A stretch of DNA of 6,754 nt from Bacteroidia bacterium (GTDB lineage Bacteria; Bacteroidota; Bacteroidia; NS11-12g; UBA9320): assembly GCA_022425465.1 (NCBI GenBank), contig JAKMFK010000173.1, positions 1 through 6,754 on the forward strand, in the 5' to 3' direction. This document shows positions 5,965 through 6,754 of this stretch, piece after piece. The position numbers and the translations under genes are program-made. Position 1 is the first letter of the stretch. Each line of letters begins with the position of its first letter. Below the pieces are notes generated by a model. The model had not been told where the DNA came from, searched no databases, and saw only the letters and a program-made list of their open reading frames with translations.

Positions 5965-6754
5965 TTATTAAGTTCCATTTGTTTTCCCAATAAATTAAGA
6001 CTTGTTCGAACATCATAAGGCAATTTATTTATGTTCAATGCATCTTTTATTTTTTTATTATTCACCTCAAGATTTCCTAATAATTTTTCAAAAGTATTTA
6101 CTCCTAATTTATTCGAAAACCAAATAATTAAGTGAACTAAAAATGACGGTATACTCCATCTAATGAATGATGTGTTAGTGTTTTTGAATAGCTCATCGAC
6201 CATAGTTGCTGTTGATATTGGTTCATCATCAGAAACCACAAAAAAATCTGACGATATATTTTTTTTTATGAGTTGAGTGATAATAAAACTCAAATTTTCT
6301 ATGGCTAAGATTGAACGCTTATTTTCCCATCTCCCTAAAGGAAAAGGAACACCTCTTAGCAATGAGTAAAACAACTTTGGAAGATTTCCTTTATTACCTA
6401 TTCCATAAATCATTGAAGGCTCTAAAATATAGTATCTGTGATTATCGTATAAATCTTCAATAATGATATTTTCCGCTGCTAGTTTTGACTTGCCATATAT
6501 TGATTTAGGGCCCTTTACTGACTTCTCATCAATAAGTGTTGATTCATCATAAACCTTAATAGAACTTAAATAAATAAGTTTAACTGAATTTTTTGACTCA
6601 TTGATCCATTTGACTATGCTAGCAGTCAAATCACGGTTTATTTTAAAATACTCTTCCTCTTCCTTTGAATTAGACGTATCATGTGCAAGTCCTGCTAAAT
6701 GGATAACTACGTCATAATCACAGGGTTCATAATTATAGTTGTTCCATGAGAAAA
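5961..6754 (-). CDS. NAD-dependent sugar-nucleotide epimerase/reductase, 5' end outside the window
   Basis: Short-chain dehydrogenase of the extended type that modifies the hexose ring of a nucleotide sugar. The TTG at 6627-6629 is internal, since the frame continues to the right edge and encodes YDVVIHLAGLAHD and EYFKINRDL, standard parts of this fold. The window holds 263 residues; the Rossmann GxxGxxG segment must lie beyond the edge. Fragment residues 63-68 (SSIKVY) supply the catalytic Ser, and Y86 and K90 in YGKSK form the YxxxK pair. EPSMIYGIGNKGN, FPLGRWENKRS and the C-terminal GVNTFEKLLGNLEVNNKKI resemble WbpV/WbpK-like enzymes, which reduce a UDP-4-keto-6-deoxy-HexNAc to UDP-QuiNAc or UDP-FucNAc. 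The coupling to a WecA/WbpL-type transferase fits that. A UDP-hexose 4-epimerase is the main alternative; the final product cannot be settled from this part. Confidence 0.85.
   Translation of the reverse strand, partial: FSWNNYNYEPCDYDVVIHLAGLAHDTSNSKEEEEYFKINRDLTASIVKWINESKNSVKLIYLSSIKVYDESTLIDEKSVKGPKSIYGKSKLAAENIIIEDLYDNHRYYILEPSMIYGIGNKGNLPKLFYSLLRGVPFPLGRWENKRSILAIENLSFIITQLIKKNISSDFFVVSDDEPISTATMVDELFKNTNTSFIRWSIPSFLVHLIIWFSNKLGVNTFEKLLGNLEVNNKKIKDALNINKLPYDVRTSLNLLGKQMELNK

Overview
The window looks like chromosomal DNA from a member of the Bacteroidota, perhaps the Cytophagales; the phylum is more certain than the order. The DNA is AT-rich. The FolC, stand-alone proline dehydrogenase and TonB-type proteins have the form usual in that phylum. 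There are no clear Shine-Dalgarno sequences, two of the starts are TTG and GTG, and one site matches the Bacteroidetes -7 promoter element TAnnTTTG. Every gene is recognisable at family level. I see no RNA genes, insertion sequences, CRISPR arrays or integrase sites.

Left block, + strand (1-2538): three tightly packed genes that are probably one operon. First is a TonB-like energy-transducer protein whose start lies before the window; its reading frame runs to the left edge and includes the N-terminal membrane helix. After 8 bases comes folC, which uses a TTG start. RNase HI (rnhA) follows, overlapping folC by one base (TAATG). The gene set combines an envelope energy-coupling protein with folate and nucleic-acid housekeeping enzymes.

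Middle, - strand (2530-3702): a monofunctional proline dehydrogenase gene converges on rnhA. The two coding regions overlap by 9 bases. A 9-bp inverted repeat has both stop codons in its loop and may serve as a two-way terminator. Bases 3703-3805 between this gene and the next hold a weak hairpin and a possible promoter.

Right block, - strand (3806-6754): the downstream end of a surface-polysaccharide cluster. In transcription order it holds an NAD-dependent sugar-nucleotide epimerase/reductase cut by the right edge, a WecA/WbpL-type polyprenyl-phosphate sugar-phosphate transferase that overlaps it by ATGA, and a GT4-like glycosyltransferase. The likely pathway is that the first enzyme finishes a UDP-6-deoxy-HexNAc-type sugar, the second loads it onto undecaprenyl phosphate, and the third adds a further sugar. 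The glycosyltransferase gene carries an uninterrupted run of eight G on its coding strand, a candidate site for phase variation.

I found no convincing undescribed system. The observations most worth checking are the G8 tract, the stop-codon hairpin at the convergent overlap, and the epimerase-transferase pair.
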